In this document: in pieces, positions 9,708 to 20,513 of the stretch
How the letters are laid out: each line of letters opens with the position of its first letter
Numbering within the stretch: the first letter of the stretch is position 1
Source of the DNA: JAEUIT01 sp044220875
GTDB taxonomy: Bacteria; Planctomycetota; Phycisphaerae; Phycisphaerales; SM1A02
Assembly: GCA_044220875.1 (NCBI GenBank)
Contig: JBGAQH010000001.1
Location: forward strand, 1,116,001 to 1,180,000
Direction of reading: 5' to 3'
Length of the DNA: 64,000 nucleotides
The notes under the pieces: model-generated
Seen by the model: the letters and a program-made list of their open reading frames with translations, nothing else
Database searches by the model: none
What the model was told of the DNA's origin: nothing
Program-made: the position numbers and the translations under genes

Positions 9708-9711
<4 letters not shown>
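8068..9711 (-). CDS. membrane protein fusing DUF2231, PSCyt1-type cytochrome, leucine-rich repeats and TRASH-like metal domain
   Basis: A 547-residue multidomain protein. Residues about 24-146 contain four transmembrane helices opened by HPLVLHLPIGL, typical of DUF2231. Cys188-x-x-Cys191-His192 (CVACH) starts a PSCyt1-like c-type haem domain that includes DEDHMPPEGKPQP. About residues 325-440 hold leucine-rich repeats of the form L..L.L..T.ITDEGL. The C-terminus (about 500-545) has CPVSGAAV and FCCEKCAAQFW, a TRASH/YHS-like cysteine metal-binding module. The topology suggests haem, LRR and TRASH parts outside the inner membrane. Its start overlaps the stop of the DUF1501 gene by four bases, so it is the third gene of the PSCyt operon. 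The electron donor or acceptor is not evident. Confidence 0.85.
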
Positions 9712-11171
<1,460 letters not shown>

Positions 11172-11178
11172 GGGCGGC

Positions 11179-14100
11179 TCAGTCCTTGGTGATGGTGACG
11201 TCCAGGTTCAGGGCGGCGCTGGCCATGAGGGTCCACGCGGCGAGCTCGGCGCGGTCGATCTCCTGCGGCACCGGCGCGTCGCCGATGGTGAGGAGCTTCG
11301 CGGCGTCCTCGGGGGCAGCGCGATAGCGGGAGCGGTAGGCCTCGAGCGTCGCGCTCAGCTTGCCGAGCGTCCGCTCGTCCGGCACGTGGCCGGTGCAGCG
11401 GCGGAAGATCCGGACGAGGCGCTCGCGGTCGTCGGTGCGCTCGGCGAGGGTCCGCGCGGCGAGGACGCGCGAGGCCTCGACGATCTGCTCGTCGTTCCAG
11501 AGGGCCAGCGCCTGGAGCGGCGTGTTGGTGACGCCGCGGCGGACGACGCAGGACTCGCGGGTCGGCGCGTCGAACGTCAGCATCGCCGGCGGCGGCGCGG
11601 CCCGCTTCCAATACGTATAGATGCTGCGACGCCAGAGATCCTCGCCGGTGCCGCGGCGGAAGATCCGCGTGTTCGACTGGATCATCGCGACCTCTTCCCA
11701 GAGGCCCATCGGCTGGTAGGGCTTCACCGAGATCCCGCCGACCTTCTCGACGAGGAGTCCCGAGACGTAGAGCGCCTGGTCGCGGATCTGTTCCGCGGTG
11801 AGGCGCTTGCGCGGGAAGTGCGTGAGAAGGCGGTTCTCGGGATCGATCTCGGCCAGCTCGGGGCGGGTTCGCGCCGCCTGCCGATAGGTCGCGCTGGTGA
11901 GCATCTCGCGCAGCATTGCCTTCACGTCCCAGCCGCCATCGCGGAAGCGGACGGCGAGCCAGTCGAGGAGCTCCGGATGCGAGGGCCAGTCGCCCTGCAG
12001 GCCGAAGTCCTCGGTCGTCCGCACGATGCCGTAGCCGAAGAGCTGCTCCCACAGCCGATTCATCGTCACCCGGGCGACGAGCGGGTTGTTCGCGTCGACG
12101 AGCCACTGGGCGAGGCCGAGCCGGTTCGCCGGCGCGTCCTTCGGCGGCGCGCCGAGCGTCGCGGGAATGCCGCGCTCGACGGGATGCGAGCGGTCGGGCT
12201 GGTCGTACTTGCCGCGCTTGAGGACGAAGGTCTCGCGCGGCCGGTCGAGTTCCTTCATCACCATCGTGCGCGGGATCTGCTCCTGCACCGTCGTCCGCTC
12301 GCGCTCGAGCGTTGCGATCTCGGCGGCCAGCGCCCGCCGCCGCTCGGAGTAGCGCTCGAGCCAGTCGACCGACATGCGCTCGACGAGGAGCGGCGGTCGG
12401 GCCGCGGGCGGGGCGAGCGCCGCGGCGAGGGAGTCCTCGAGAAGGCCGATCCGCTCCCGCACCCGGTGATAGATCGCAGCGGGTCCGCCGGTGTTGGCGA
12501 TCTTGAAGACCACCGCGTTGAGGCCGGGCTCGAGATCGATATCGATAAGGTCCTGGTCGGCGGTCGCGCTCCGGTCAACTTCGCGGGCGAACGCCTGGCG
12601 GCCGTTCACGTAGACGCGAATGCCGTCGTCGCTGCCCAAGGACAGCGGCACGCGGCGCCGCGTTGGCGAGAAGACGCGCCGTCCGACGTAGTGGGCGGCG
12701 ACGCCGGGATCGAGCGGAACGACCGCGGCATCGCGCATCGCCAGGAAGGGTTTCCAGCGGAGTCCCCCCTCGAACTCGCGATTCGGATCGATGGTCGTGT
12801 CGAGCTCGGGGCCGAACTCCCGCGCGAACGCCTGCGGGCGCTCCTGAACCGGGAAGGGCCCCGCGATCATCCAGCGGCTCAGTCCCTCGGGCAGCGTCGC
12901 GAACGCCTCGTCCGGCGCGGCGGCGAAGGACCAGCGCAGGCGACCGAAGGAGTGGTCGATCCACGGCGAGCGGAAGGAGATGGTGACCGTGACGTCGGTG
13001 CCGCCGTCGAAGCCGAAGGGCTCGGCGGCGAGGAACATCGCGAGCCGTCCGCCCTCGGCGTACTGGCCGCCGACCGCCCAGCCGATCTTGCCCGGCGCCA
13101 GGAGATTCGTCACGTCCCAGTCGCCGTCGGTCTGCGAGACGTCGGCCCATGCCCACGCCAGCGGAACGGGTCGGCTCACCGTCGGATCGGTCACCGAGGT
13201 CGCCGTCACCGCGACGCCGGTGACGACCGCGTTGCCGTTCTCCGAGCGGCCGACGCGGTTGTTCGGGATCGACGGGTCGGTGAGGGCCTCGAGCATGATG
13301 AGCCGGCGCCGCTCGCCGTCGAGGCGATAGGTGAAGGTGTATTCGTCCTGGGCGACCTTCGGCCCGGTGACCACGACCGAGCGATCGGGCTGCTGGGCCA
13401 TGGTCGCGCCGCTTTCGGTATGCATCGCGGTCGGGGCAGTCGAGGTCCAGCGCACGCCGAGGTCGGTGCCGGCGCGGGCGAGGAACGCGTCGCGGGCCGC
13501 GACCTCCTCGGGTGCCACGCTCGTCGACGCTGCCTTCGCCTCGGTGAGCCGCTTGCCGATCTCGCTCAGCCGCGATTCCTGCTCCTTCGTCGCCACCGCG
13601 AGGAATGGCTCGAATGCCCGCGTCGGATCGGGGAGCTGCGAATAGAGCCCCGGCTCCTCGATCGAGTTGAAGTACGCGTAGAGGCGATAGAAGTCCTCCT
13701 GCGTCACAGGGTCGTACTTGTGGTCGTGACAGCGGGCGCAGCCGAGCGTGAGGCCGAGGAAGACCGAGCCGGTGGTCGCAACGCGATCGACGGCGTACTC
13801 GACGAGGTACTCCTCGGCGATCGCGCCTCCCTCGTCGGTCGTCACGTGATTGCGGTGGAAGCCGCTGGCGATGCGCTGCGCGTCGGTGGCGTTCGGGAGG
13901 AGGTCGCCCGCGATCTGCTCGGTGAGGAACCGATCGAAGGGCATGTTGTCGTGATAGGCGTCGAGCACCCAGTTGCGCCAGAGCCAGATCGAACGGCCGG
14001 CGTCCATGTGGATGCCGCAGGTGTCGGCGTAGCGCGAGGCGTCGAGCCAGGGCGCGGTCATGCGTTCGGCGTATCGCGTTCGATAGGGCTCCTCGGTGAG

Positions 14101-14811
14101 CAACCGATCGATAGCGCGCTCATAGGCATTCGGCGCGGTGTCGGCGAGGAACGCATCAAGCTCCTCGGGGGTCGGCGGCAGGCCGGTGACGTCGAGGAAC
14201 GCGCGGCGGAGGAGCGTCTCGCGGTCGGCCTCAGGGCTCGGCGTCGCGCCGGCGGCCTCCATCGCGGAAAGCGTGAAGCGGTCGATCGGCGACTTCACCC
14301 ACGCGGCGTCGCGCACCGCCGGAAGTTCGGGGAGCTTCGGCGGGACGAACGCCCAGTGCGGCTCGTAGGGGGCGCCCTCCTCGATCCACCGGCGGACCTT
14401 CTCGAGCTCGTCGGCGCTGAGCGGACGCTTGCCCGAGCTCGGCGGCGGCATCATGTCCGTCGCGTCGTGGCTGCCGATCCGCCGCCAGAGTTCGCTCGTC
14501 TCCGGGTGGCCGGGGACGATCGGCGTCGAGCCCTTGCGGGCGGTGGTCGCGTCCTCGCGGACGTCGAGCCGGAGCTTCGAGTCCCGCTTCGCCGGATCGG
14601 GGCCGTGGCAGGTGAAGCAGCGGTCGGAGAGGATCGGCCGGATGTCCCGGCCGTAGCGGATCGCGGGGGGGGACGCCGGCTTCGCCGCTTGTTTGGCGTC
14701 TGGCCCGGTGACTGGCGCCTTGGCCGGGGAGGCGGGCGGAGCCATGGCCAGCAGCGACAGGAAGCCTGTGGCCGCGCACGCTACCGCGATCGTTGTCGGC
14801 GTCCCACGCAT
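11179..14811 (-). CDS. PSCyt1/DUF1549/DUF1553 planctomycete cytochrome-like protein
   Basis: A 1210-residue exported protein of the planctomycete-type cytochrome family. After a signal peptide (residues 1-25), Cys65-x-x-Cys68-His69 (CFTCHGPD) marks a c-type haem domain with PSCyt1 features (KRDSKLRLD, TDMMPPPSSGK). DUF1549 follows at about 170-380 (SPIDRFTLSAME, LDASRYADTCG, LTLGCARCHDHKYDP, the last containing a further CxxCH). A beta-rich middle region at about 540-830 looks like a carbohydrate-binding-type sandwich. DUF1553 closes the protein (LVARVTMNRLWEQLFG, HPELLDWLA, MLTFDAPTRESC). I chose ATG 14811 because it opens the signal peptide; the frame extends upstream through basic low-complexity sequence. 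It is the first gene of a three-gene operon and divergent from the thioredoxin-fold gene at 15003. Confidence 0.93.
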   Translation of the reverse strand: MRGTPTTIAVACAATGFLSLLAMAPPASPAKAPVTGPDAKQAAKPASPPAIRYGRDIRPILSDRCFTCHGPDPAKRDSKLRLDVREDATTARKGSTPIVPGHPETSELWRRIGSHDATDMMPPPSSGKRPLSADELEKVRRWIEEGAPYEPHWAFVPPKLPELPAVRDAAWVKSPIDRFTLSAMEAAGATPSPEADRETLLRRAFLDVTGLPPTPEELDAFLADTAPNAYERAIDRLLTEEPYRTRYAERMTAPWLDASRYADTCGIHMDAGRSIWLWRNWVLDAYHDNMPFDRFLTEQIAGDLLPNATDAQRIASGFHRNHVTTDEGGAIAEEYLVEYAVDRVATTGSVFLGLTLGCARCHDHKYDPVTQEDFYRLYAYFNSIEEPGLYSQLPDPTRAFEPFLAVATKEQESRLSEIGKRLTEAKAASTSVAPEEVAARDAFLARAGTDLGVRWTSTAPTAMHTESGATMAQQPDRSVVVTGPKVAQDEYTFTYRLDGERRRLIMLEALTDPSIPNNRVGRSENGNAVVTGVAVTATSVTDPTVSRPVPLAWAWADVSQTDGDWDVTNLLAPGKIGWAVGGQYAEGGRLAMFLAAEPFGFDGGTDVTVTISFRSPWIDHSFGRLRWSFAAAPDEAFATLPEGLSRWMIAGPFPVQERPQAFAREFGPELDTTIDPNREFEGGLRWKPFLAMRDAAVVPLDPGVAAHYVGRRVFSPTRRRVPLSLGSDDGIRVYVNGRQAFAREVDRSATADQDLIDIDLEPGLNAVVFKIANTGGPAAIYHRVRERIGLLEDSLAAALAPPAARPPLLVERMSVDWLERYSERRRALAAEIATLERERTTVQEQIPRTMVMKELDRPRETFVLKRGKYDQPDRSHPVERGIPATLGAPPKDAPANRLGLAQWLVDANNPLVARVTMNRLWEQLFGYGIVRTTEDFGLQGDWPSHPELLDWLAVRFRDGGWDVKAMLREMLTSATYRQAARTRPELAEIDPENRLLTHFPRKRLTAEQIRDQALYVSGLLVEKVGGISVKPYQPMGLWEEVAMIQSNTRIFRRGTGEDLWRRSIYTYWKRAAPPPAMLTFDAPTRESCVVRRGVTNTPLQALALWNDEQIVEASRVLAARTLAERTDDRERLVRIFRRCTGHVPDERTLGKLSATLEAYRSRYRAAPEDAAKLLTIGDAPVPQEIDRAELAAWTLMASAALNLDVTITKD

Positions 14812-15002
14812 GAGGGAGAGCCTACTGGCAGGGGCATCAGGGGCCATCGGGAAAAGCCCCCGAAAGCCCCCGATTGGGCTGCGCGCGGACATCGGGAATT
14901 CGTGCGATTCCGCGCCGAGCTCTGCGCCGGCCCGCGGCGGCGCTTCGCCGTGTCCGTATGGTGTACCTTCGCCGTCCCGTCGGCATCCTCTCGGAGTCAA
15001 CC

Positions 15003-16286
15003 GTGCATCGCATCGCCCTCTCGTTCGCGTCGGTCCTTTTACTCGCCGGCACTGCGGTCGCGCAAGCGCCGGCCACACCAGCCGCCCCTGCCGCGCCGCC
15101 CGCGCCGGCGCCCGCCGCAGAGGAGGCCAACGCCCTCCTCGCCAAGGCTCAGGCCGCGGTGAAGGCCACCAAGGACCTGAGCGCGACGATCGAGACCAAG
15201 GTGACGAGCGAGGGCCAGATCTCGACCATTCGGGCCCGGCTCCAGGTGGTCTTCACCTCGGAACTCTTCCCGTTCAAGGCGTGGCGCTACGAGCTGCCGG
15301 CCAAGGATGGTGATGCGGGACTCCAGTCGACGGTCTCGGGGATCGGCGACCGCATCTACCAGTTGCGCCCCGCGGACAAGGAACTCGTCGAGCTCGACCT
15401 GAAGGGCCTTCCGCCGATGCCGCAGGACGCGACCTTCCTCCTGCCGCTCACCTGGTACATCTCCGAGCGCAACGACGGGGCGATGTTCCCCGGCATGCCC
15501 AAGCCGAAGGTCAGCGTGGCGTCGCTCGACGGCGAGCGCGAGGTCGGCGGCGTCCGCTGCCGCGTGCTGAAGATCACCCGCGAGACCTCGCTCGGTTCGG
15601 CCGGCGCCGAGACGATGACGCTGCACGACGAGTTGACCGTCGCGTTAGGCGTCGACGACGCGCTGCCGCGGCACGTGCGTTCGGTGCTGACGCAGACCGC
15701 AGGCGACACCAAGGCCACGCAGGAGACCGAGACGACCTTCACCGAGGTCAGGACGAACCTCTCGCCGGGCGACGAGACCTTCCGCATCAGGGCGCCCGAG
15801 GGCTACAGGCACCGGGTCGACTCGAGCGAGCCGGAAGCGCCGGCGCCGCAGCTTGCGGTCAAGGCCGGCGACGCGGCGCCGGACTTCCGGCTGAAGGACC
15901 TCGCCGGCACCGAGCGCACGCTCGCCGACTTCAGGGGCAAGGTGCTGGTGCTCGACTTCTGGGCGTCCTGGTGCGGCCCCTGCAAGGAAGTGATGCCGAC
16001 GATCCAGGCGATTCACGACCACTTCAAGGGCAAGCCCGTCGAGGTGCTTGGCGTGAACATCGGCGAGCGCACCCCCGACGCCGGGACGGCCTACCTCAAG
16101 GGCCAGAGCTTCACCTACGGGTGCCTCCTCGGCGGCGACGAGCTGGCCAAGACCTGCGGCATTCGGCTCATCCCGACCATCATCGTCATCGGGCCCGACG
16201 GCCGCATTCGCCTCGCCCAGTCCGGCGTCTCCCCCGACGAGCGGGAGATGCTCATCGGCCTGATCTCGGACGCGCTGCCCAAGTGA
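15003..16286 (+). CDS. exported protein with DUF2092/LolA-like domain and TlpA-type thioredoxin domain
   Basis: A 427-residue exported protein. GTG 15003 is chosen because GGAG lies six bases upstream and a clean signal peptide follows (IALSFASVLLLAGTAVAQA). An Ala/Pro linker leads to a beta-rich domain of about 230 residues, reminiscent of DUF2092/LolA-like lipoprotein carriers. Then a redoxin/TlpA domain starts at VKAGDAAPDFRLKDLAG and contains WCGPCK with redox cysteines 324 and 327 and the cis-proline segment IRLIPTIIVI. It probably acts in envelope thiol reduction or delivery, for example cytochrome maturation, which would fit the divergent PSCyt operon. That link is inference. Confidence 0.87.
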   Translation: MHRIALSFASVLLLAGTAVAQAPATPAAPAAPPAPAPAAEEANALLAKAQAAVKATKDLSATIETKVTSEGQISTIRARLQVVFTSELFPFKAWRYELPAKDGDAGLQSTVSGIGDRIYQLRPADKELVELDLKGLPPMPQDATFLLPLTWYISERNDGAMFPGMPKPKVSVASLDGEREVGGVRCRVLKITRETSLGSAGAETMTLHDELTVALGVDDALPRHVRSVLTQTAGDTKATQETETTFTEVRTNLSPGDETFRIRAPEGYRHRVDSSEPEAPAPQLAVKAGDAAPDFRLKDLAGTERTLADFRGKVLVLDFWASWCGPCKEVMPTIQAIHDHFKGKPVEVLGVNIGERTPDAGTAYLKGQSFTYGCLLGGDELAKTCGIRLIPTIIVIGPDGRIRLAQSGVSPDEREMLIGLISDALPK

Positions 16287-16296
16287 GGCGTGCGCA

Positions 16297-17601
16297 CTAG
16301 CGCGTCGCCGGCGCCACATAACGCGTTGACGGTTCCGCGGCGACCCCCGCGGCGGGAATCTGGCGCTCGTCGCCGGCGGCCCAGAGGATCATCTGCTCGA
16401 CGAGCCGCCGGACCTGCGGCTCCTCGAAGTCGCCGGGATGTCCGAGCGTGGTGAAGGCCATGCGCCGCGCGGGCGTGCCGCCGCCGGGAAATGGCGTCGG
16501 CGTCGAGGCGCCCCGTTCCCGCACCCAAACGATCGGCTGGCGGATCGGCTGGCGGGTAGGGGACTTCTCGGCGCCGCCGACGACCTCGCCCCAGAGAAGG
16601 ACCGTGCAGTCGGCGGGCAGCGGCGTCACGTCGTAGAGCCAGCTCGGCACGACGATGTCCCCCGCGATCCCGCGAAGGATCGGATGCGCCGCCGCGGGGC
16701 CCTCCGGACGCAGCACGCGGGTTCGCGACTCGTGTCCGTGGTGCGAGATCCAGCGCTGGCCCCAGATCCGCACCGGCCACTCGTTGTTGAGCGGTGACTC
16801 GCTCCCGTCGGCCGCCGCGGGCGCCCGCAGCATGTGGGTCGAGGTGCGCAGGCCGACGATCGGCTGGCCGCTGGCGAAGCAGCGCCTGAGATCCTCCATC
16901 GAACTCGAGTCGAGCTCGCGCCAGCGCATGAAGAAGACGGCGACGTCCGCGCGGGCGAGGCGGTCGAGGCCCTCGATGTGCGTGCGGTTGTCAGGGTCGG
17001 CCGCATGCGTCGTCGGATCGGCGGCGAAGGCCACGTGCGCCGTCGCCTTCGCGTCGGTGCGGAGGCAGTCCGCGATGAGCGGCATCGTGATCTCGCTTCG
17101 GTACTCGTCGTCGGCGCCGACAAGAACGACGGTGCGCCCCGCCGGCTGCCAGCCGTTGGGGAGGCTGACGTTCATCCAGAGGAGCTCGCCGTGGCGCTTC
17201 GGCGCGTCGCTGGCGTAGACGCGCCGCCGCTCGCCCTTCGCGGGAAGTCCGCGATGGCCGCTGCCGTAGGTCGGCGGCTGGCCCTTTCCGGTCCATGCGT
17301 CGTTCCAGGAGAGAAGGACCACCACGTCGCCGGGATGAATCGTTCCGCTCGGGTCGCGCTCGACGCGCTCGACCCGCAGGTGATGGAACCAGCCGGTGTG
17401 TTCCATCGGGCCGCCCGCCTCCACCTTCGACTCGACCTTGACGCACTCGCCGACGAGGATCACCGATGCGCCGTCATGGAGCGCCGCGAGGGGCAGGTCG
17501 GCGATCTCGCCGTGTGCCGCGGCCGTGGCCAGGAGGAATGCCGGGCCGAGGGCGAGTGCAAGCGTGACGATGCGAAGGAGGGCGGCGATGCGCGTCGGCA
17601 T
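16297..17601 (-). CDS. exported ThuA-like (type 1 glutamine amidotransferase-fold) protein
   Basis: A 434-residue exported protein. ATG 17601 begins a signal peptide (IVTLALALGPAFLLATAAAH). The N-terminal ~190 residues are beta-rich and end with ERRRVYASDAP and VVLVGADDEY. The C-terminal ~230 residues resemble ThuA: ADVAVFFMRWRELD, QPIVGLRTSTHML, HPILRGIAGD, a pair of nucleotide-binding-type strands, and RMAFTTLGHPGDFEEPQVRRLV. ThuA-like domains are common in planctomycete sugar-utilisation loci. It lies 10 bp from the convergent thioredoxin-fold gene and is divergent from the GH29 gene at 17725, with 123 bp between starts, so the two may share a control region. The frame upstream of 17601 is non-coding in character. 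Confidence 0.8.
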   Translation of the reverse strand: MPTRIAALLRIVTLALALGPAFLLATAAAHGEIADLPLAALHDGASVILVGECVKVESKVEAGGPMEHTGWFHHLRVERVERDPSGTIHPGDVVVLLSWNDAWTGKGQPPTYGSGHRGLPAKGERRRVYASDAPKRHGELLWMNVSLPNGWQPAGRTVVLVGADDEYRSEITMPLIADCLRTDAKATAHVAFAADPTTHAADPDNRTHIEGLDRLARADVAVFFMRWRELDSSSMEDLRRCFASGQPIVGLRTSTHMLRAPAAADGSESPLNNEWPVRIWGQRWISHHGHESRTRVLRPEGPAAAHPILRGIAGDIVVPSWLYDVTPLPADCTVLLWGEVVGGAEKSPTRQPIRQPIVWVRERGASTPTPFPGGGTPARRMAFTTLGHPGDFEEPQVRRLVEQMILWAAGDERQIPAAGVAAEPSTRYVAPATR

Positions 17602-17724
17602 GCGGCCAGTATCGCCGCTCGCGGCTCGGGCGTTCGCCTCCGGCGCAGCGCGGCTCGGATTCGCCGATGATTCCCGCTCGCCGACGTGACGCATCCGCAG
17701 CCCCTCGGCCCCGAGTTTCCACCC

Positions 17725-19212
17725 ATGGTCATCGCCCCGCTCGCCGCCGCGCTCCTCGCCATGCAGACGCCCTCGCCGAACGCCGTTCCTCCCGCCGTCG
17801 TCCCGCCCGCGCCGATCGCGCCGATTCCCTCCGCCGCGCAGCGGGCCTGGCACGATCTCGAGTTCACGGCGTTCATCCACTTCGGACCGAACACCTTCAC
17901 CGATCGGGAGTGGGGACACGGCGACGAGCCGGCCGACGTCTTCAACCCGACCGCGCTCGACGCGCGACAGTGGGTGCGGGTCATGCGCGACGCCGGCATG
18001 CGCGGCGTGGTCATCACCGCCAAGCATCATGATGGCTTCTGCAACTGGCCGACGGCCAAGAGCGCCCACTCGATCGCCCAGAGCCCGTGGAAGGACGGCC
18101 AGGGCGATCTCCTGCGCGAGCTGAGCGACGCCTGCCGCGAGGCGGGCCTCAAGTTCGGCGTCTATCTCTCGCCGTGGGACCGGAACAACCCGGCGTACGG
18201 GACGGGCGAGGCGTACAACGCCTACTTCCGCGACCAGCTGCGCGAAGTGTTAGGGAACTACGGACCGATCCACGAGGTGTGGTTCGACGGCGCGTGCGGC
18301 GAGGGACCGAACGGCAAGCGGCAGGTCTACGACTTCCCGAGCTTCGAGGCGGTGGTGCGGGAGATGCAGCCCAACGCGGTCATCTTCAGCGACGTCGGCC
18401 CGGACATCCGCTGGGTCGGCAACGAGAGCGGCTGGGCGGGCGAGACCTGCTGGGCGATGCTGAAGGTGAAGGGGCACGGCCGCGGCAACGACAATCCGCC
18501 GGCGACGAAGAGCCTGAACGAGGGGGACGAGGACGGCGAGGCGTGGATCCCCGCGGAGTGCGACGTGAGCATCCGGCCCGGCTGGTTCTACCACTCGAAC
18601 GAGGACGACAAGGTGAAGACGCCCGAGCAGCTCCTCGACCTCTGGGAGCGGAGCGTCGGCCACAACGCGAACCTCCACCTGAATTTTCCGGTCGACCGCC
18701 GCGGACTCATCCACGAGAACGACGCCGCGGCGGTGCGCGGCCTGCGGAAGCTCCTCGACGAGACCTACGGTCCCGGGACAAACCAGGCCCTTGGGCGCAC
18801 CGTCGGCGTGACCGGCATTCGGGGCGATGTCGGCCGCGGCGCCCACGAGCCGCTGACGCCGATCCCCTTCAGCGGCGATCTCGCCGTCGACGGGAAGCCG
18901 GAGACGTATTGGGCGACGAACGACCAGACCCGCGCCGCGTCGATCGAGATCGAGCTCGACGCGACCAAGCGCTTCGATCGCGTCGTCCTCTCCGAGCCGA
19001 CGTGGCTCGGCCAGCGCGTGCGTTCGTTCCGCATCGCCGTGCCGGAGGGCAGGGAGTGGCGCACCCTCGCCGAGGGCACGACGATCGGGCGAAAGCGCAT
19101 CGTGCGCATTCCCGTCACGCAGGCATCGCGGATTCGCATCGAGATCCTCGACGCCCGAGCGTGTCCGCTCATCAGCGAGATCGGCGTGCACGCGACGGCT
19201 GCCGCGCGCTAG
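17725..19212 (+). CDS. alpha-L-fucosidase, GH29, with C-terminal F5/8C-like domain
   Basis: A 495-residue exported glycoside hydrolase predicted to cleave terminal alpha-L-fucose. GH29 landmarks are WHDLEFTAFIHFGPNTFTD, GVVITAKHHDGFCNWPT, KFGVYLSPWDR and EVWFDGACGE, where Asp188 aligns with the retaining nucleophile. The acid/base residue is variable in the family and I cannot assign it. After LLDLWERSVGHNANLHLNFP, the last ~120 residues form a discoidin-type sandwich (YWATNDQT, IEIELD, RVVLSEP). ATG 17725 gives a signal peptide (MVIAPLAAALLAMQ); GTG 17686 in frame would add 13 residues. Its neighbourhood (ThuA, DUF1501, PSCyt proteins) suggests fucose-containing polysaccharide breakdown, an inference. 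Confidence 0.9.
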   Translation: MVIAPLAAALLAMQTPSPNAVPPAVVPPAPIAPIPSAAQRAWHDLEFTAFIHFGPNTFTDREWGHGDEPADVFNPTALDARQWVRVMRDAGMRGVVITAKHHDGFCNWPTAKSAHSIAQSPWKDGQGDLLRELSDACREAGLKFGVYLSPWDRNNPAYGTGEAYNAYFRDQLREVLGNYGPIHEVWFDGACGEGPNGKRQVYDFPSFEAVVREMQPNAVIFSDVGPDIRWVGNESGWAGETCWAMLKVKGHGRGNDNPPATKSLNEGDEDGEAWIPAECDVSIRPGWFYHSNEDDKVKTPEQLLDLWERSVGHNANLHLNFPVDRRGLIHENDAAAVRGLRKLLDETYGPGTNQALGRTVGVTGIRGDVGRGAHEPLTPIPFSGDLAVDGKPETYWATNDQTRAASIEIELDATKRFDRVVLSEPTWLGQRVRSFRIAVPEGREWRTLAEGTTIGRKRIVRIPVTQASRIRIEILDARACPLISEIGVHATAAAR

Positions 19213-19388
19213 CGAGTCGTCGGGTCCCGCGCGGGGCGTTCCCCGTTTTCGCGCGAATCGCGCCGATTGTCCGAATTCGCCGCCGACCCGGACGGTGCGA
19301 CGTACACTCGGCGAGAACGCACGCCGCGGTCGCCGGCTCACCCTCCGTACGTTTGGCCCATTTCCCGCCGACGTTCGGAGTCAGCCTG

Positions 19389-20453
19389 ATGCCCGTTGAG
19401 CATGACCTGCCCATCGATATCGCCTGTTCGCGCCGTGAGGCGTTCGAGCCCGCGGCAACCTTCGAGACTGGCGCCCATGCTGGCGCCCATGCTGGCGCCC
19501 ATGCTGGCGCCCATACGGGCGCCGAGTCTGGCACCGAGACGCGCTCGCCGGGGGATCGCAAGCTCGCGGCGATCAACATGGCCGCGGTCATCATTCCCTT
19601 CCTCGGGCTCGGTGCGGCCGTTGCCCTGTCGTGGGGTACGGCGTTCGGCTGGACCTATCTGGCGATCATGGCCGGCATGTCGACGATCACCGCCTTCGGC
19701 GTGACGGTCGGGTATCACCGCCTCTGCACGCACAAGTCCTTCAAGACGCCGGCGGCGCTGCGCTACGCGTTCGCAGTCGCCGGCTCGATGGCGGTGCAGG
19801 GCCCGGTCATCCGCTGGTGCGCGGAGCATCGTCGACACCATCAGCATTCCGACACCGAGCGCGATCCGCACTCGCCGCACATGTCGAGGAACGGCTCCTG
19901 GGGTGAGGGGGTGCTGGCCACCGCCCGCGGCGCCTATCACGCCCACGTCGGCTGGCTCTTCGCCGGACGCACCCGCGGGCTCGGCAAGTACTCGCGCGAT
20001 CTTCGTGGCGATCCGGCGCTGGTGCTTGCCGACCGCCAGTTTCCGCTGTGGGTGCTCGCGGGTCTCGTGATTCCCGGGCTGCTTGGCGGCCTCCTCACCT
20101 GGTCATGGATGGGACTGCTGCTCGGATTTCTCTGGGGCGGCCTCGTGCGCGTGCTTCTCGTCCATCACATCACCTGGAGCGTCAACTCGGTCTGCCACAT
20201 CTGGGGGGCGCGTCCCTTCGATTGCCACGACGAGAGCCGCAACAACTCGATCGTCGGCTTCCTCGCCATGGGCGAGGGATGGCACAACAACCACCATGCG
20301 TTTCCGACCAGCGCCCGCCACGGCCTTCGCTGGTGGGAGTTCGACGCGAGCTGGTTGCTCATCCGCGCCATGCGGGCGATCGGACTGGCCCGCGACGTTC
20401 GCGTTCCCGATCGCGAGCGCGTGGCCGGCAAGCGTCGGCGAACCGTGGGCTGA
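19389..20453 (+). CDS. acyl-CoA/acyl-lipid delta-9-type fatty acid desaturase
   Basis: A 354-residue membrane di-iron desaturase. The three histidine boxes are intact: HRLCTH (110-115), HRRHH (147-151) and HNNHH (299-303), spaced as in the stearoyl-CoA (OLE1/DesC) group. Four hydrophobic helices flank them. It would introduce a double bond into acyl chains, adjusting membrane fluidity. The N-terminal ~60 residues are unusual: an acidic leader followed by an Ala-His-Ala-Gly tandem repeat from a 12-bp DNA repeat (19471-19518). ATG 19389 is chosen because it gives the compact desaturase. The frame stays open far upstream, but inside the GH29 gene that stretch is only a shadow. A TACACT box lies near 19303, about 85 bp upstream of the ATG. 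Confidence 0.92.
   Translation: MPVEHDLPIDIACSRREAFEPAATFETGAHAGAHAGAHAGAHTGAESGTETRSPGDRKLAAINMAAVIIPFLGLGAAVALSWGTAFGWTYLAIMAGMSTITAFGVTVGYHRLCTHKSFKTPAALRYAFAVAGSMAVQGPVIRWCAEHRRHHQHSDTERDPHSPHMSRNGSWGEGVLATARGAYHAHVGWLFAGRTRGLGKYSRDLRGDPALVLADRQFPLWVLAGLVIPGLLGGLLTWSWMGLLLGFLWGGLVRVLLVHHITWSVNSVCHIWGARPFDCHDESRNNSIVGFLAMGEGWHNNHHAFPTSARHGLRWWEFDASWLLIRAMRAIGLARDVRVPDRERVAGKRRRTVG
19471..19518 (+). repeat. 12-bp tandem repeat, four copies, in the desaturase gene
   Basis: Unit GCGCCCATGCTG occurs three times exactly and once as GCGCCCATACGG, followed by a decayed fifth unit. It encodes a His/Ala/Gly low-complexity tract (AHAG) in the N-terminal extension of the desaturase. Being in-frame (12 bp), copy number can vary without breaking the gene. 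Confidence 0.95.
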
Positions 20454-20513
20454 GGGTACGATCCGGCGACGCCGACGGCGCGATCCGCGCCGCATGCGTT
20501 CCCGGAGTCGCCC

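Noticed and set aside
18087..19388. Long N-terminal extension of the desaturase frame
   Set aside because: It overlaps the GH29 gene in another frame and is Arg/Pro-rich; the compact start at 19389 gives a normal desaturase.
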